Shown one piece after another: positions 1-8,468 of a stretch of 64,000 nt of DNA. The DNA is taken from assembly GCF_024714475.1 (NCBI RefSeq), contig NZ_JAMZMI010000003.1, positions 496,001 to 560,000 of the forward strand, given 5' to 3'. The DNA is from Marinoscillum sp. MHG1-6. GTDB taxonomy: Bacteria; Bacteroidota; Bacteroidia; Cytophagales; Cyclobacteriaceae. The notes beneath the pieces are model-generated. The model saw only the letters and a list, made by a program, of their open reading frames with translations, made no database searches and had not been told where the DNA came from. Numbering within the stretch: the stretch's first letter is position 1; the number at the start of each line of letters is the position of its first letter. Made by a program: the position numbers and the translations under genes.

Positions 1-607
1 TCACATTATCTTCCGGGCAATGTGCGAGTACCTCAAGATGTTTACCCAATTCCTTAATGGATTGATGATGGACACTATTCACCCTGCCAGCAGTATTATT
101 ATGATAGATTTTTTGCAGTATTTTTTCTTTGGTGAATTCAATGGCGTGCGAAACATGATCATATTTTTCAGCATTTCGATGTTCAAGGACACCAGGTTGC
201 TGAGTCGTTGTATCCTGATAGAGTGTACCTCCGAAGTAAACATTCATTAATTGCATCCCCCTACAAATGGCGAAAATGGGCTTGCCACTTTTAACTGCCA
301 GATCCATCACCTTCAACTCATATTTATCCCTCACGGGATCACCTTTCCACCGACCATTTTCAATGGGTTGTTCGCCAAAAGATTCAGGTGCAACATCAGT
401 ACCACCCTGGAACACAAATCCATCCATTTCGGCCATGAATTTTTCGAGTAACATATCCTCGACATCCGGGATCAAAAAGGGAAGGACTCCCTCTCTCGAA
501 AGGTAAACGGCCATGTCATTTTCTAAATAACTCAACGTTTTTGGCGCAAACACCGGTCTTCTGTTATCCGGATACATAAAGCAAGCCGAAACCCCAATCT
601 TCAACAT
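1..607 (-). CDS. Class I glutamine amidotransferase, gamma-glutamyl-GABA hydrolase (PuuD)-like, partial
   Basis: The gene runs off the left edge, so only about the first 202 residues are visible. The ATG (605-607) begins one base after the stop of the upstream dehydrogenase gene. The visible protein has the class I amidotransferase nucleophile elbow FAICRGMQ (Cys about residue 115) and the His motif VNSVHHQS (about residue 180), with FQGGTDVAPE ahead of them as in the PuuD/peptidase C26 family. Such enzymes hydrolyse gamma-glutamyl amide bonds and release glutamate. In this operon, with a glutamine-synthetase-like ligase and an amine permease, the likely job is removing the gamma-glutamyl group at the end of an amine degradation route (inference). 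The family call is firm; the exact substrate is not known. Confidence 0.85.
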   Translation of the reverse strand, partial: MLKIGVSACFMYPDNRRPVFAPKTLSYLENDMAVYLSREGVLPFLIPDVEDMLLEKFMAEMDGFVFQGGTDVAPESFGEQPIENGRWKGDPVRDKYELKVMDLAVKSGKPIFAICRGMQLMNVYFGGTLYQDTTTQQPGVLEHRNAEKYDHVSHAIEFTKEKILQKIYHNNTAGRVNSVHHQSIKELGKHLEVLAHCPEDNV

Positions 608-608
608 A

Positions 609-1751
609 TCAAAATGCCTTTCTGTACAATGCTTTAAAATCTGATTCTGTAACGGGTTTTGGATTGGCAGGGTGACAAAAATCTTCATAGGCCAGCACCG
701 ATAACGGATCAAGGTGCCTGTCCTCTACCCCTACTTCAGATAATTTAGTTGGAATATTGAGGCGTTCATTCAGCTCGAAAAGAAAGTCCACAAGATGTTC
801 GCCATTGGAATCAATCACACCCAGAAATTCTGCCATCTTATCAAAGCGGGCCTCAAATCCATCATAGTTAAATTCCATACCATAAGGCAGGTTCACCGCG
901 TTGGCGAGACCATGATGAGTGTCCAAAAGACTTGACATAGGGTGCGCAAGACTATGAACCACGCCCAAACCTTTCTGGAAGGCTATTCCTCCCATAATAG
1001 ATCCCAACATCATATTAGCCCTTGATTGTTCATCCGGGTGATGGGTCGCTTTTTCAATAGAGTGCGCAATTAACGCCATTCCTTCCAGGGCCACCCCGTC
1101 ACACATTGGATTATAATTTTTGGCTAAATAGGCCTCCATATTGTGGGTGAGTGCGTCCATTCCTGTAGCAGCCGTGATAAATGGCGGCAACTCCATGGTT
1201 AGATTCGGATCGGCAAAAACCCGTTTCGCCATCAGCGTTGGGGAAAAAAGTATTCGCTTCTTTTTAGTTGCATCCTCCGCGATAATCGCGCTCCTACCCA
1301 CCTCGCTCCCAGTACCCGCGGTGGTCGGTACGGTAATAAAATATGGGATCTCCTCGGTAATGTAAGCATCCCCACCGATCAGGTCATCGTAATCAAAAAG
1401 GTCCCTATGGTGATTCACCCTGAGAGCAATAGCTCTCGAAACATCCAGAGCTACCCCACCACCAATACCAACAATACAATCACAATCGCCTTCCTGGTAA
1501 ACCTCACCACCACGAAGCACATCAGAGGCCACCGGATTTTTGTGCATATCAGAGTAAATATCTACTGCCAGACCTGCCTCTTTCAGAGCATCAACAATCT
1601 CCTTAAAAAAATCCAGGGTTTGAACCACCGAATCGGTAACTATCAGAGGATGTCGTAATCCTTTTGAGATGATATGCCCCGGCAATTCATCAATCACCCC
1701 CAGTCCAAATCTTATTGGAGTAGGAAAGTTGAACGTCAAGCGATTATTCAT
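609..1751 (-). CDS. Iron-containing alcohol dehydrogenase
   Basis: This 380-residue protein is a full-length group III (iron-dependent) alcohol dehydrogenase, a cytosolic NAD(P)-linked enzyme. The nucleotide-binding glycine stretch GIGGGVALDVSRAIA lies near residue 100, followed by PTTAGTGSEVGR near 143. The metal ligands are visible as the Asp and His of GMDALTHNMEAY (about 196-200), a His in VHSLAHPM (about 265) and a His in DTHHGLANAV (about 280). It sits between the amidotransferase (1-base gap) and the glutamine-synthetase-like gene (18-base gap), all on the minus strand. In this context it may oxidise the hydroxyl of a gamma-glutamylated amino alcohol to the aldehyde (inference). Substrate specificity in this family cannot be read from sequence. 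Confidence 0.9.
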   Translation of the reverse strand: MNNRLTFNFPTPIRFGLGVIDELPGHIISKGLRHPLIVTDSVVQTLDFFKEIVDALKEAGLAVDIYSDMHKNPVASDVLRGGEVYQEGDCDCIVGIGGGVALDVSRAIALRVNHHRDLFDYDDLIGGDAYITEEIPYFITVPTTAGTGSEVGRSAIIAEDATKKKRILFSPTLMAKRVFADPNLTMELPPFITAATGMDALTHNMEAYLAKNYNPMCDGVALEGMALIAHSIEKATHHPDEQSRANMMLGSIMGGIAFQKGLGVVHSLAHPMSSLLDTHHGLANAVNLPYGMEFNYDGFEARFDKMAEFLGVIDSNGEHLVDFLFELNERLNIPTKLSEVGVEDRHLDPLSVLAYEDFCHPANPKPVTESDFKALYRKAF

Positions 1752-1769
1752 TCAAACAAGAACAAATGA

Positions 1770-3122
1770 TTATATGATTTCAAAATACCTTTTCAATTCC
1801 CAATTCGTCACTGCCTTATTGAATTGTCGACATTCCCATTCGCGACTCGCCGTAAAATGGTTAACAAAGGAATCCCCAAACAATTCTCTGGCGATTTTAG
1901 ATTTCTTCATTTTCGCAGTTGCTTCTGCCAGTGTTACCGGCAGAATTCCATTCTTCTTATCTAAATACCCATTTCCAATGGTTTCTTCGACCTCCAAATT
2001 GAGCTCCTGCTCAATCCCGTATAATCCGGATGCAAGACAAGCAGCCATCGCCAGATAGGGATTCACATCTGACCCCACAATTCTTGTTTCCAGTCTGCAG
2101 GACTTTTCCGATCCCGGTAAAGCTCTTAAAGCCGTGGTACGGTTATCCACTCCCCAGGTTAGGGTAGTTGGAGCCCAGGCACCTTCAACAAGCCTCTTAT
2201 AGCTATTGATAGTAGGAGCTATCATCGGAAGCAATTCGGGAAGGCAAGTCAACTGACCGGCCATATAACTCCTCATGGTCTGACTGAGATTACCCGGGTC
2301 TTTTTCGTTAAAAAAGACATTTTTACCATTTTTCCAAAGACTCTGATGAACATGACCGCTACAACCCGGCAGATCCCTGGACCATTTAGCCATAAAACTT
2401 GCCATCACTCCATATTTATAGGCAATCTCTTTAACCCCGGTTTTGAACAAGGTAGCCCGATCAGCCGCTTCTATCACTTCGCTGTATTGAATTGCTGCTT
2501 CGTATACACCCGGTCCCGTTTCGGTATGTAAGCCCTCAAGTGGAACATCAAATTGCTCCATGAGATCAAAAAGGTCATTGAAATAACCTGAATTCTGAGA
2601 ACTACGAAGGATTGAATAGCCAAACATGCCCGGCGTAAGGGGCTCAGGATTTATGTATGATTTCTCCTCCAATGATTTCGGTGTCTCCTGAAAGTTGAAC
2701 CACTCAAATTCCTGTGAGAAAACCGGATGATATCCTAATTCAGCTGACTTCGCTGCCACCTGCTTCAATACACTCCTGGGGCAAACCGGAAGGTCGTCAT
2801 CTGACTCCCTGCTAAAATCACCAATCAAAAATGGTAAATGATCATCCCACGGCAGCTCTCTACATGTCTTTAAATCAATTCGGGCCTCCGCATCCGGATA
2901 TCCGGTATGCCACCCTGTAGTCTCCACGTTATCATAGGACTCGTCAGCCATATCCCAGCCAAATACAACATCACAGAAACCAAACCCCGACTCGAGCGCT
3001 GAAAGAAACTTTTCCTTTAGCATAAGCTTTCCGCGCATAACCCCATCAATATCCGTGATCGCTACTCTGACCTTGTTGTGATCGCTCTCTTTTAACTTCT
3101 GAATAATATGCTCAATGGCCAT
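1770..3122 (-). CDS. Glutamine synthetase family gamma-glutamyl-amine ligase (PuuA/GlnA4-like)
   Basis: At 450 residues the protein has the length of a glutamine synthetase catalytic chain. It opens with an ITDIDGVMRGK segment typical of the gamma-glutamylpolyamine/amine ligase branch rather than of housekeeping GlnA. The ATP and metal site is recognisable in SGHVHQSLW (about 265) and the glutamate-site region NSYKRLVEGAWAPTT (about 318) and RLETRIVGSDVNPYLA (about 353). It should join glutamate to an amine using ATP. The neighbours are an ethanolamine-type permease (9-base gap), an alcohol dehydrogenase and a gamma-glutamyl hydrolase, which suggests an amino alcohol such as ethanolamine as substrate, as described for GlnA4 of Streptomyces coelicolor. 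Polyamines remain an alternative. Confidence 0.88.
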   Translation of the reverse strand: MAIEHIIQKLKESDHNKVRVAITDIDGVMRGKLMLKEKFLSALESGFGFCDVVFGWDMADESYDNVETTGWHTGYPDAEARIDLKTCRELPWDDHLPFLIGDFSRESDDDLPVCPRSVLKQVAAKSAELGYHPVFSQEFEWFNFQETPKSLEEKSYINPEPLTPGMFGYSILRSSQNSGYFNDLFDLMEQFDVPLEGLHTETGPGVYEAAIQYSEVIEAADRATLFKTGVKEIAYKYGVMASFMAKWSRDLPGCSGHVHQSLWKNGKNVFFNEKDPGNLSQTMRSYMAGQLTCLPELLPMIAPTINSYKRLVEGAWAPTTLTWGVDNRTTALRALPGSEKSCRLETRIVGSDVNPYLAMAACLASGLYGIEQELNLEVEETIGNGYLDKKNGILPVTLAEATAKMKKSKIARELFGDSFVNHFTASREWECRQFNKAVTNWELKRYFEII

Positions 3123-3131
3123 ACCGTCAAA

Positions 3132-4451
3132 TTAGTGTTTTTTTCCTGTAAACAGAAACCACATATATGCGCCCAACATAATCATCAAATAAATTAATGC
3201 GAGCTTAATATTGTATACGGTCATCGCAATCAATGCAATTATTGCGATGATCAATGCTGTTGCCGGAAATAGTGGGTATAATGGCACCTTGAAAGGTCGC
3301 TTGAGATCAGGTTCGTTCTTCCTCAATGCAAAAAACGCAACCATAGAGATGATATAAAGGCTCAAGGCTCCAAAGCATGCAATGGTAATGATTTCACCCG
3401 TTCGCCCCGTGAGCAGGGCCAGTATACCAATCAGCATATTCGCTACCAGCGCATAGGCGGGAGTGCCGGTTTTAGGGTTAACCTTTCCGAAGATTTTAGG
3501 AATGTAACCTACCCTGCCAAATTCAAAAGTCGAACGCCCTGCCGCCAGTATGATCCCATGAAAAGAGGCTATTAAGCCAAACAACCCTACGGTGATAAGC
3601 AAATGATACAGGAAGTGGCTTTCCCCTACAATTTGAGCCAGGGCCATGGGAAGCGGAGAATCTGAAGGTTCAGTGCTCCCCTCCGGGTATACTACAGCTT
3701 CCCATCCCCCTACTCCCACTGCCGAGACAAAGGTGATCAGACAAAGTACCACTAATGTTAATATCGCAGACCCAAACCCCAACAAAACACTTCGTTGAGG
3801 GTTTTTAGCCTCTTCGGCAACATTAGCCACTCCTTCAATCGCCAGAAAAAACCAAATAGCAAAGGGGATAGCAGCAAATGCCCCTTGAAATCCATTAGGA
3901 AGAGCATTGGTTTTCAGATTAGATAGTTCCAGGCTGGGTACACAAACACCTGCAAAAATCAGGAGCTCACCGACCGCCAATATGGTGATCACCAGTTCGA
4001 AAGCAGCGGCTGCTTTTACCCCGACAATATTTAACCCGGTAAAAATCAGATAAGCGAAAACGGCTATATAAATCGTATCAAAGGCAGGAAAGAATATATT
4101 GAAATAGGCCCCAATGGCTGCTGCAATAGCAGGGGGAGCAAAAATGAATTCGACATTTTGAGCCATCCCCGCCAGGAATCCCAGCTTTTTCCCCAAAGCC
4201 CTGTCAGCATAATCAAATGCCCCTCCAGCCTTAGGAATCGCACAAGCTAACTCTGTATAGCTGAAGGTAAATGTTAGGTACATGATAATGATAAAGAAGG
4301 TGGCTGTTGCCAATCCAAGGGTTCCTCCCTCAGCTAATCCAAGGTTCCATCCGAAATACATCCCTGATATCACATAACCCACGCCCAGCCCCCAAAGCAT
4401 AAGTGGGCTCAACGTCTTTTTTAACTCGGATGAATTTCCATTTTCAAGCAT
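3132..4451 (-). CDS. APC-family amine permease, ethanolamine permease-like
   Basis: A 439-residue inner-membrane transporter with about twelve hydrophobic segments. The first helix region reads LGVGYVISGMYFGWNLGLAE, followed by a Gly-rich stretch and FSYTELACAIPKAGGAFDYA, which closely resembles the ethanolamine permease branch (TIGR00908 type) of the amino acid-polyamine-organocation superfamily. It is the first gene of the minus-strand operon and probably imports the amine that the next gene gamma-glutamylates. The family assignment is confident; ethanolamine as substrate is inferred from resemblance to remembered family members and from the operon, and another small amine is possible. Confidence 0.88.
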   Translation of the reverse strand: MLENGNSSELKKTLSPLMLWGLGVGYVISGMYFGWNLGLAEGGTLGLATATFFIIIMYLTFTFSYTELACAIPKAGGAFDYADRALGKKLGFLAGMAQNVEFIFAPPAIAAAIGAYFNIFFPAFDTIYIAVFAYLIFTGLNIVGVKAAAAFELVITILAVGELLIFAGVCVPSLELSNLKTNALPNGFQGAFAAIPFAIWFFLAIEGVANVAEEAKNPQRSVLLGFGSAILTLVVLCLITFVSAVGVGGWEAVVYPEGSTEPSDSPLPMALAQIVGESHFLYHLLITVGLFGLIASFHGIILAAGRSTFEFGRVGYIPKIFGKVNPKTGTPAYALVANMLIGILALLTGRTGEIITIACFGALSLYIISMVAFFALRKNEPDLKRPFKVPLYPLFPATALIIAIIALIAMTVYNIKLALIYLMIMLGAYMWFLFTGKKH

Positions 4452-4569
4452 AACAGCACTGAATTTTTCATCCCAATCTACTCATCATTTTCAGGTTATG
4501 CAGTAAACATGCGTTATTCTAAATAAAAGTTTCAAAATCTGTATCTTTAGTAGGGTCACAACAACCTAT

Positions 4570-5949
4570 ATGGCTTCCGTACTCTACTATCCCGCACGTT
4601 CTCTGATGCGCCTGGCTTTAAATGGGTTCTTCAGGCATATTGAGGTAATTGGACGCGAGAATCTTCCTGAATCAGGGCCGACGATCTATATTGGAAACCA
4701 TCCCAGTATGTTGATGGACCCTTTGGTTATTTCCATCCTGGTCAAGCCCAAATTACATTTTCTTACCGCCGCGGAGTTTATGGGAAAAGGCTTCAGAGAA
4801 TGGCTACTCAAAAGCCAGTTCAACCTGATTCCTGTCTACCGAAGACACATCCCTGAGTACAAGCATATAAGTAATGATGAAATGTTCTCCGCTTGCTATG
4901 ATTGCCTCAGTCAGGGCAAATCCTTTCTTATTTTCCCCGAAGGAATAAGTATTACCGAAAATAGACTAAAGCCGCTCAAAACGGGGGTTGCAAGAATTCT
5001 ACTTGGGTTTCAGGACACGAATCCGATAAGACCGGTGACCATATGCCCGATAGGCCTGAATTATCAAAGCGCCCACCATTTTCAAAGTGCCGTAACGGTC
5101 AAAGTAGGCCAACCCAAAAAATTATCTGACTTTTCAGTAGATCCGAATTCCGAAGATGCAGTAGCAGACTTAACCGATCAAATAGAACAATTTCTAAAAG
5201 ATCAGATCATACATATTGAGAATCCAGAGCTGGATGATCTGGTAAAAAATGTCACCCGAATCTATAGGCATAGCCTTGAACGATCATTAAACCTGTCTAA
5301 AGAGGATACCGAACAAAGGTTTCAGTTAGAACAGCAAATTGTGCATGCAACTGAGTATTTCTTTACCAGAGAAACTAAGAAAGTGCAAAACATCGCGTCT
5401 CTCATCAAGGAATATATTGAAGAAATAAAACATTCAGATATCCGTGAGCATTACCTGGAAGAACACATCTTTAAGTTAAGGTCGTCAGACCTTCTTACCG
5501 TGTTCCTTCTATTTCCATTTTTCCTTGTTGGAATAGTTATTACAGGAGTGCCTTATGTGGTTGCTCGATTAGTTTTTAGAACACAGATTCTACCAAGATT
5601 AAGCAAGGAAGAAACCAACGAGTCCATTGACCCCGGTTTTGCAGGAACGCTCTCCTTTTCGATTGGGGCTTCTATCTTTTTGCTCTGGTTTCTGATCCTC
5701 TCTTTATTTCTTGTCATAAAAATCAATTTCTGGATCGGGGTTATCGGATTCTTTTGGTTCTATGCGCTAGGCCAAATTAGCCTTTTATATACCACCAGCT
5801 TTTACAGGATCTACTACCGCTGGAGACATAAAGGAATAATAAAAAAATACCCTGATCAGATTGCAGCATTAGCGAAGAAAAGAGAAAATATTCTCAATCA
5901 ATTGGATGCATTCAGAATATCCTACGAACAAAATGTAGCACAGCAATGA
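4570..5949 (+). CDS. Lysophospholipid/glycerol-phosphate acyltransferase (PlsC-like) with C-terminal membrane domain
   Basis: The 459-residue protein has an N-terminal PlsC/LPLAT fold: the catalytic His/Asp motif is GNHPSMLMDPL (His 43, Asp 49, an HX5D spacing), followed by the glycerophosphate-binding FPEGIS near residue 122. It should transfer an acyl chain to a lysophospholipid or glycerol phosphate at the inner membrane. Unlike short PlsC enzymes (about 250 residues) it has an additional charged helical segment (about 200-300) and a C-terminal part with at least three membrane segments (about 308-335, 355-385 and 390-410). The gene is divergent from the permease and overlaps the next gene by four bases (ATGA), so the two are probably co-transcribed. 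Confidence 0.85.
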   Translation: MASVLYYPARSLMRLALNGFFRHIEVIGRENLPESGPTIYIGNHPSMLMDPLVISILVKPKLHFLTAAEFMGKGFREWLLKSQFNLIPVYRRHIPEYKHISNDEMFSACYDCLSQGKSFLIFPEGISITENRLKPLKTGVARILLGFQDTNPIRPVTICPIGLNYQSAHHFQSAVTVKVGQPKKLSDFSVDPNSEDAVADLTDQIEQFLKDQIIHIENPELDDLVKNVTRIYRHSLERSLNLSKEDTEQRFQLEQQIVHATEYFFTRETKKVQNIASLIKEYIEEIKHSDIREHYLEEHIFKLRSSDLLTVFLLFPFFLVGIVITGVPYVVARLVFRTQILPRLSKEETNESIDPGFAGTLSFSIGASIFLLWFLILSLFLVIKINFWIGVIGFFWFYALGQISLLYTTSFYRIYYRWRHKGIIKKYPDQIAALAKKRENILNQLDAFRISYEQNVAQQ

Positions 5950-6848
5950 GACTCCTGGGTATATTCTTAATTCTTTTGATTATTCCGGAGATAAAGGCTC
6001 AAAACTACATAGACCTGGCTCGATTAAATTTTGATCATACCACGCCACAGCCGTTCGACTCTTCAAGCGACAAAACGGGTAATTACCGTGAATTAAGTCT
6101 GGATCTGAATATCCCAATTAAAATCAATGATAATGTAGCTTTTTTGAGTGGACTGACGATTGAAACTTTCAACGTCGACCTCAGTACTTTTAAGACCAAT
6201 CGAGATTTCTATAGCGTCACGTTAAAGATCGGAGCCAATATCAATCACTCAGACAAATGGTCCGCTAACTATTTATTAATGCCGAAGATTTCTTCTGATA
6301 CCAGGGACAACATTCTTTCAGACATCAGCCATGGCAAATCAAAGGATTTTCAAATGGGTGGAGCGGCTTTATTCAAGTATGCGAAAAACCAAAACTTCAA
6401 TTATAAATTTGGGGTCTTTTATAACACAGATCTGATCGGTCCACTGTTCGTTCCGTTAATGGGTGCATATATCCTGAAGGATCGATTTGAAACAAACATC
6501 TTCTTACCGCTTATCGCCGATTTTGGCGTTTTATTTTCAGAAAGGTTTAAAATGGGGGTGAAATTTCAAGGGTCTAACCAAAGTTACTATCAGGCAGAAA
6601 ACAGTCAATATTTAGTTAAGCTCAACAATGAATTTGGACCATATGGTCAATGGTCACATGGTCCATTCTATCTGCAAGTACATTTTGGAACCTCCATATT
6701 TCGAAGCTTCAGAGTGTATGAAGAAAATGATAAAGTAAAGTATGCTATTTCCATCATCAAATTTGGTGATGATCGTATTCAAATGAATCCCAACTTCAAA
6801 AACGGGTTATTTGTGAAAACCTCCCTTTTTTATCGTTTCCAGTTATGA
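5946..6848 (+). CDS. Outer-membrane beta-barrel protein, DUF6268-like
   Basis: The 300-residue product starts with a signal peptide (LLGIFLILLIIPEIKAQ) and continues as alternating polar/hydrophobic strands ending in an aromatic C-terminus (SLFYRFQL), which is the usual signature of an outer-membrane beta-barrel inserted by BamA. The pattern (an N-terminal SLDLNIPIKINDNVAFLSGL stretch and repeated strands) resembles the DUF6268 family of Bacteroidota. The start overlaps the acyltransferase stop by four bases. No ligand or transport role can be deduced; coupling to an acyltransferase may hint at envelope lipid metabolism, but this is only context. Confidence 0.7.
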   Translation: MRLLGIFLILLIIPEIKAQNYIDLARLNFDHTTPQPFDSSSDKTGNYRELSLDLNIPIKINDNVAFLSGLTIETFNVDLSTFKTNRDFYSVTLKIGANINHSDKWSANYLLMPKISSDTRDNILSDISHGKSKDFQMGGAALFKYAKNQNFNYKFGVFYNTDLIGPLFVPLMGAYILKDRFETNIFLPLIADFGVLFSERFKMGVKFQGSNQSYYQAENSQYLVKLNNEFGPYGQWSHGPFYLQVHFGTSIFRSFRVYEENDKVKYAISIIKFGDDRIQMNPNFKNGLFVKTSLFYRFQL

Positions 6849-6872
6849 CCCAACCGATAACCTAACTCACTC

Positions 6873-7841
6873 ATGTTTGAAGTCCTATCTCAAATCGACA
6901 ATGTAAAGCTGAATTTTGGCACTGAGGGTAAGGTGATTTTACAGATGACCATCGCTTTTATCATGTTTGGAGTGGCATTGGAACTGAAGATAGAAGACTT
7001 CAAACGACTTTTTTATACCCCAAAACCTGTATTCATCGGCATCATTTCCCAATTCATATTGATGCCATTGATCACATTTCTGATTGTAATAATAATCGGA
7101 GCACACATTCCTGTTACGATTGGTTTAGGGATGATACTAGTGGCCTCCTGTCCGGGAGGAAACATTTCCAATTTCATGAGTACGCTAGCGAGGGGAAATA
7201 TCGCTTTATCAGTTAGTCTTACAGCATTTTCATCGATAGGAGGACTATTACTCACCCCATTCAATTTTACTTTTTGGGGAGGTTTATACATGCATTTCTA
7301 TGAAAACCCAGGTGCTGATGGACTGGTCAGGAATTTGCAGATTGATACCTGGATGGTTCTACAAACCCTTATTATTCTACTTGGAATCCCAATTATTCTA
7401 GGGCTTCTCTTCCAACATCGTTTCCCAGACATAACACTGAAAATTGTCAAATACATTAAGGCCTTTTCAATTCTAGCCTTTTTTTCGATCGTTATCATTT
7501 TGTTCATCAAAAACTACGACCTCTTTTTAGGTTACATCCGGTATATCTTTTTCATTGTATTATTCCACAATGCCGCGGCCTTATCCGGAGGTTATACACT
7601 AGGTAGCATTGCTTCTCTGAGCAAAAAGGATTGCAAGACAATCTCCATCGAAACCGGTATCCAAAACTCGGCGCTAGCGCTGGCATTGCTTTTCGACCCG
7701 GCCATTTTTCCTGAGAACATCCCTGTTGGTGGCATGGCTTACATAGCAGGATGGTGGGGGCTGTGGCACATTGTAAGTGGCCTAACAATAGCTAGCATAT
7801 GGAGTGGCTTTTCACTGCGAAACATCTCAAATGAGGAATAA
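6873..7841 (+). CDS. Bile acid:sodium symporter (BASS) family transporter
   Basis: A 322-residue polytopic inner-membrane protein with about nine to ten hydrophobic helices. The segment MFGVALELKIEDFK and the crossover region VASCPGGNISNFMSTLARGN are characteristic of the BASS/SBF family, as is ETGIQNSALALALLF (about residue 265), which includes the second conserved broken-helix region. These proteins import organic anions with Na+. Substrate is unknown. It begins 24 bases after the barrel gene and is probably the last gene of that unit. No other transporter family fits as well. Confidence 0.88.
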   Translation: MFEVLSQIDNVKLNFGTEGKVILQMTIAFIMFGVALELKIEDFKRLFYTPKPVFIGIISQFILMPLITFLIVIIIGAHIPVTIGLGMILVASCPGGNISNFMSTLARGNIALSVSLTAFSSIGGLLLTPFNFTFWGGLYMHFYENPGADGLVRNLQIDTWMVLQTLIILLGIPIILGLLFQHRFPDITLKIVKYIKAFSILAFFSIVIILFIKNYDLFLGYIRYIFFIVLFHNAAALSGGYTLGSIASLSKKDCKTISIETGIQNSALALALLFDPAIFPENIPVGGMAYIAGWWGLWHIVSGLTIASIWSGFSLRNISNEE

Positions 7842-8223
7842 AAGCATCTGGTTGCGCTACAAGATTCACCTGAGACTACTATTAACAGCAATTCATTCGT
7901 CGAAAAATTCAGGAGACTCACTCGATTCTGAAAAAGCTGCATTACCTCCCCAAGTGTCCGCCTTTCTAATTCTTCCAAAGAAAAACTCCTTTCAGGTAAT
8001 TGCTCCTTTATCCTAAATCATTAGGAAGATGCCGAAGCAATTAAAAAGTTCATGGAGACCTCAATCAGTTATATAAATAGACACTTTAAGACTACTATTT
8101 TATTTGCTTCTACCTCAATTAGTTATAATCTTAACTAATTGATTTTCAGTAGTTTAAGTTGTGTTTTTTAATTTTTTTCATAAACTTTAGATAGAGATAA
8201 CAACCAATTAAACATCCAGTATT
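7842..8223. other. Intergenic stretch, no gene recognised
   Basis: These 382 bases between the BASS transporter and the small lipoprotein hold no convincing coding frame. The last 120 bases are very AT-rich with several T-runs and probably include the promoter of the lipoprotein gene, but no clean Bacteroidota -33/-7 pair could be fixed. Confidence 0.5.
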
Positions 8224-8397
8224 ATGAAAAAAGTACTTTCCATTTTTGCGATCGCTTTTGCTATAGCAGTAATCGCTCCGTCATGCTCTTCAGATGAAAA
8301 TTTCGAAGATATTTCTTCTAACATACAAATTGATCAGACAGCTCCTGATAGTGGAGGATCCGGTGGGGGTGGCACTGAGCCTGGAGGAGGCGGTTGA
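8224..8397 (+). CDS. Small Gly-rich-tailed lipoprotein (57 aa)
   Basis: A short gene whose ATG at 8224 opens a classical lipoprotein signal: MKK, a hydrophobic stretch and the lipobox-like IAPSC, with Cys at residue 21. The mature part is only about 37 residues, acidic first (SSDENFEDISS) and then an almost pure Gly/Ser tail (GGSGGGGTEPGGGG) that ends in TGA. An intrinsic terminator follows 29 bases downstream, which supports it as a real transcription unit. No family is recognised. It could be an envelope-anchored peptide related to the adjacent TPR proteins, but this is only proximity. Confidence 0.65.
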   Translation: MKKVLSIFAIAFAIAVIAPSCSSDENFEDISSNIQIDQTAPDSGGSGGGGTEPGGGG

Positions 8398-8425
8398 TCG
8401 AATTTATGTAAAAAACAACTGAACG

Positions 8426-8453
8426 GGCGATCATAGATTGATCGCCTTTTTTT
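8426..8453 (+). terminator. Intrinsic terminator after the small lipoprotein
   Basis: A perfect 8-bp stem, GGCGATCA (8426-8433) against TGATCGCC (8439-8446), has a 5-base loop and is followed by seven Ts. It lies only 15 bases before the GTG of the following TPR gene. Confidence 0.88.
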
Positions 8454-8468
8454 ATATTTACGGTTAAC

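Noticed and set aside
7739-8016. Overlapping frames on both strands at the end of the BASS gene
   Set aside because: They lie in or next to the transporter gene, have no start context or family likeness and look like shadow frames.
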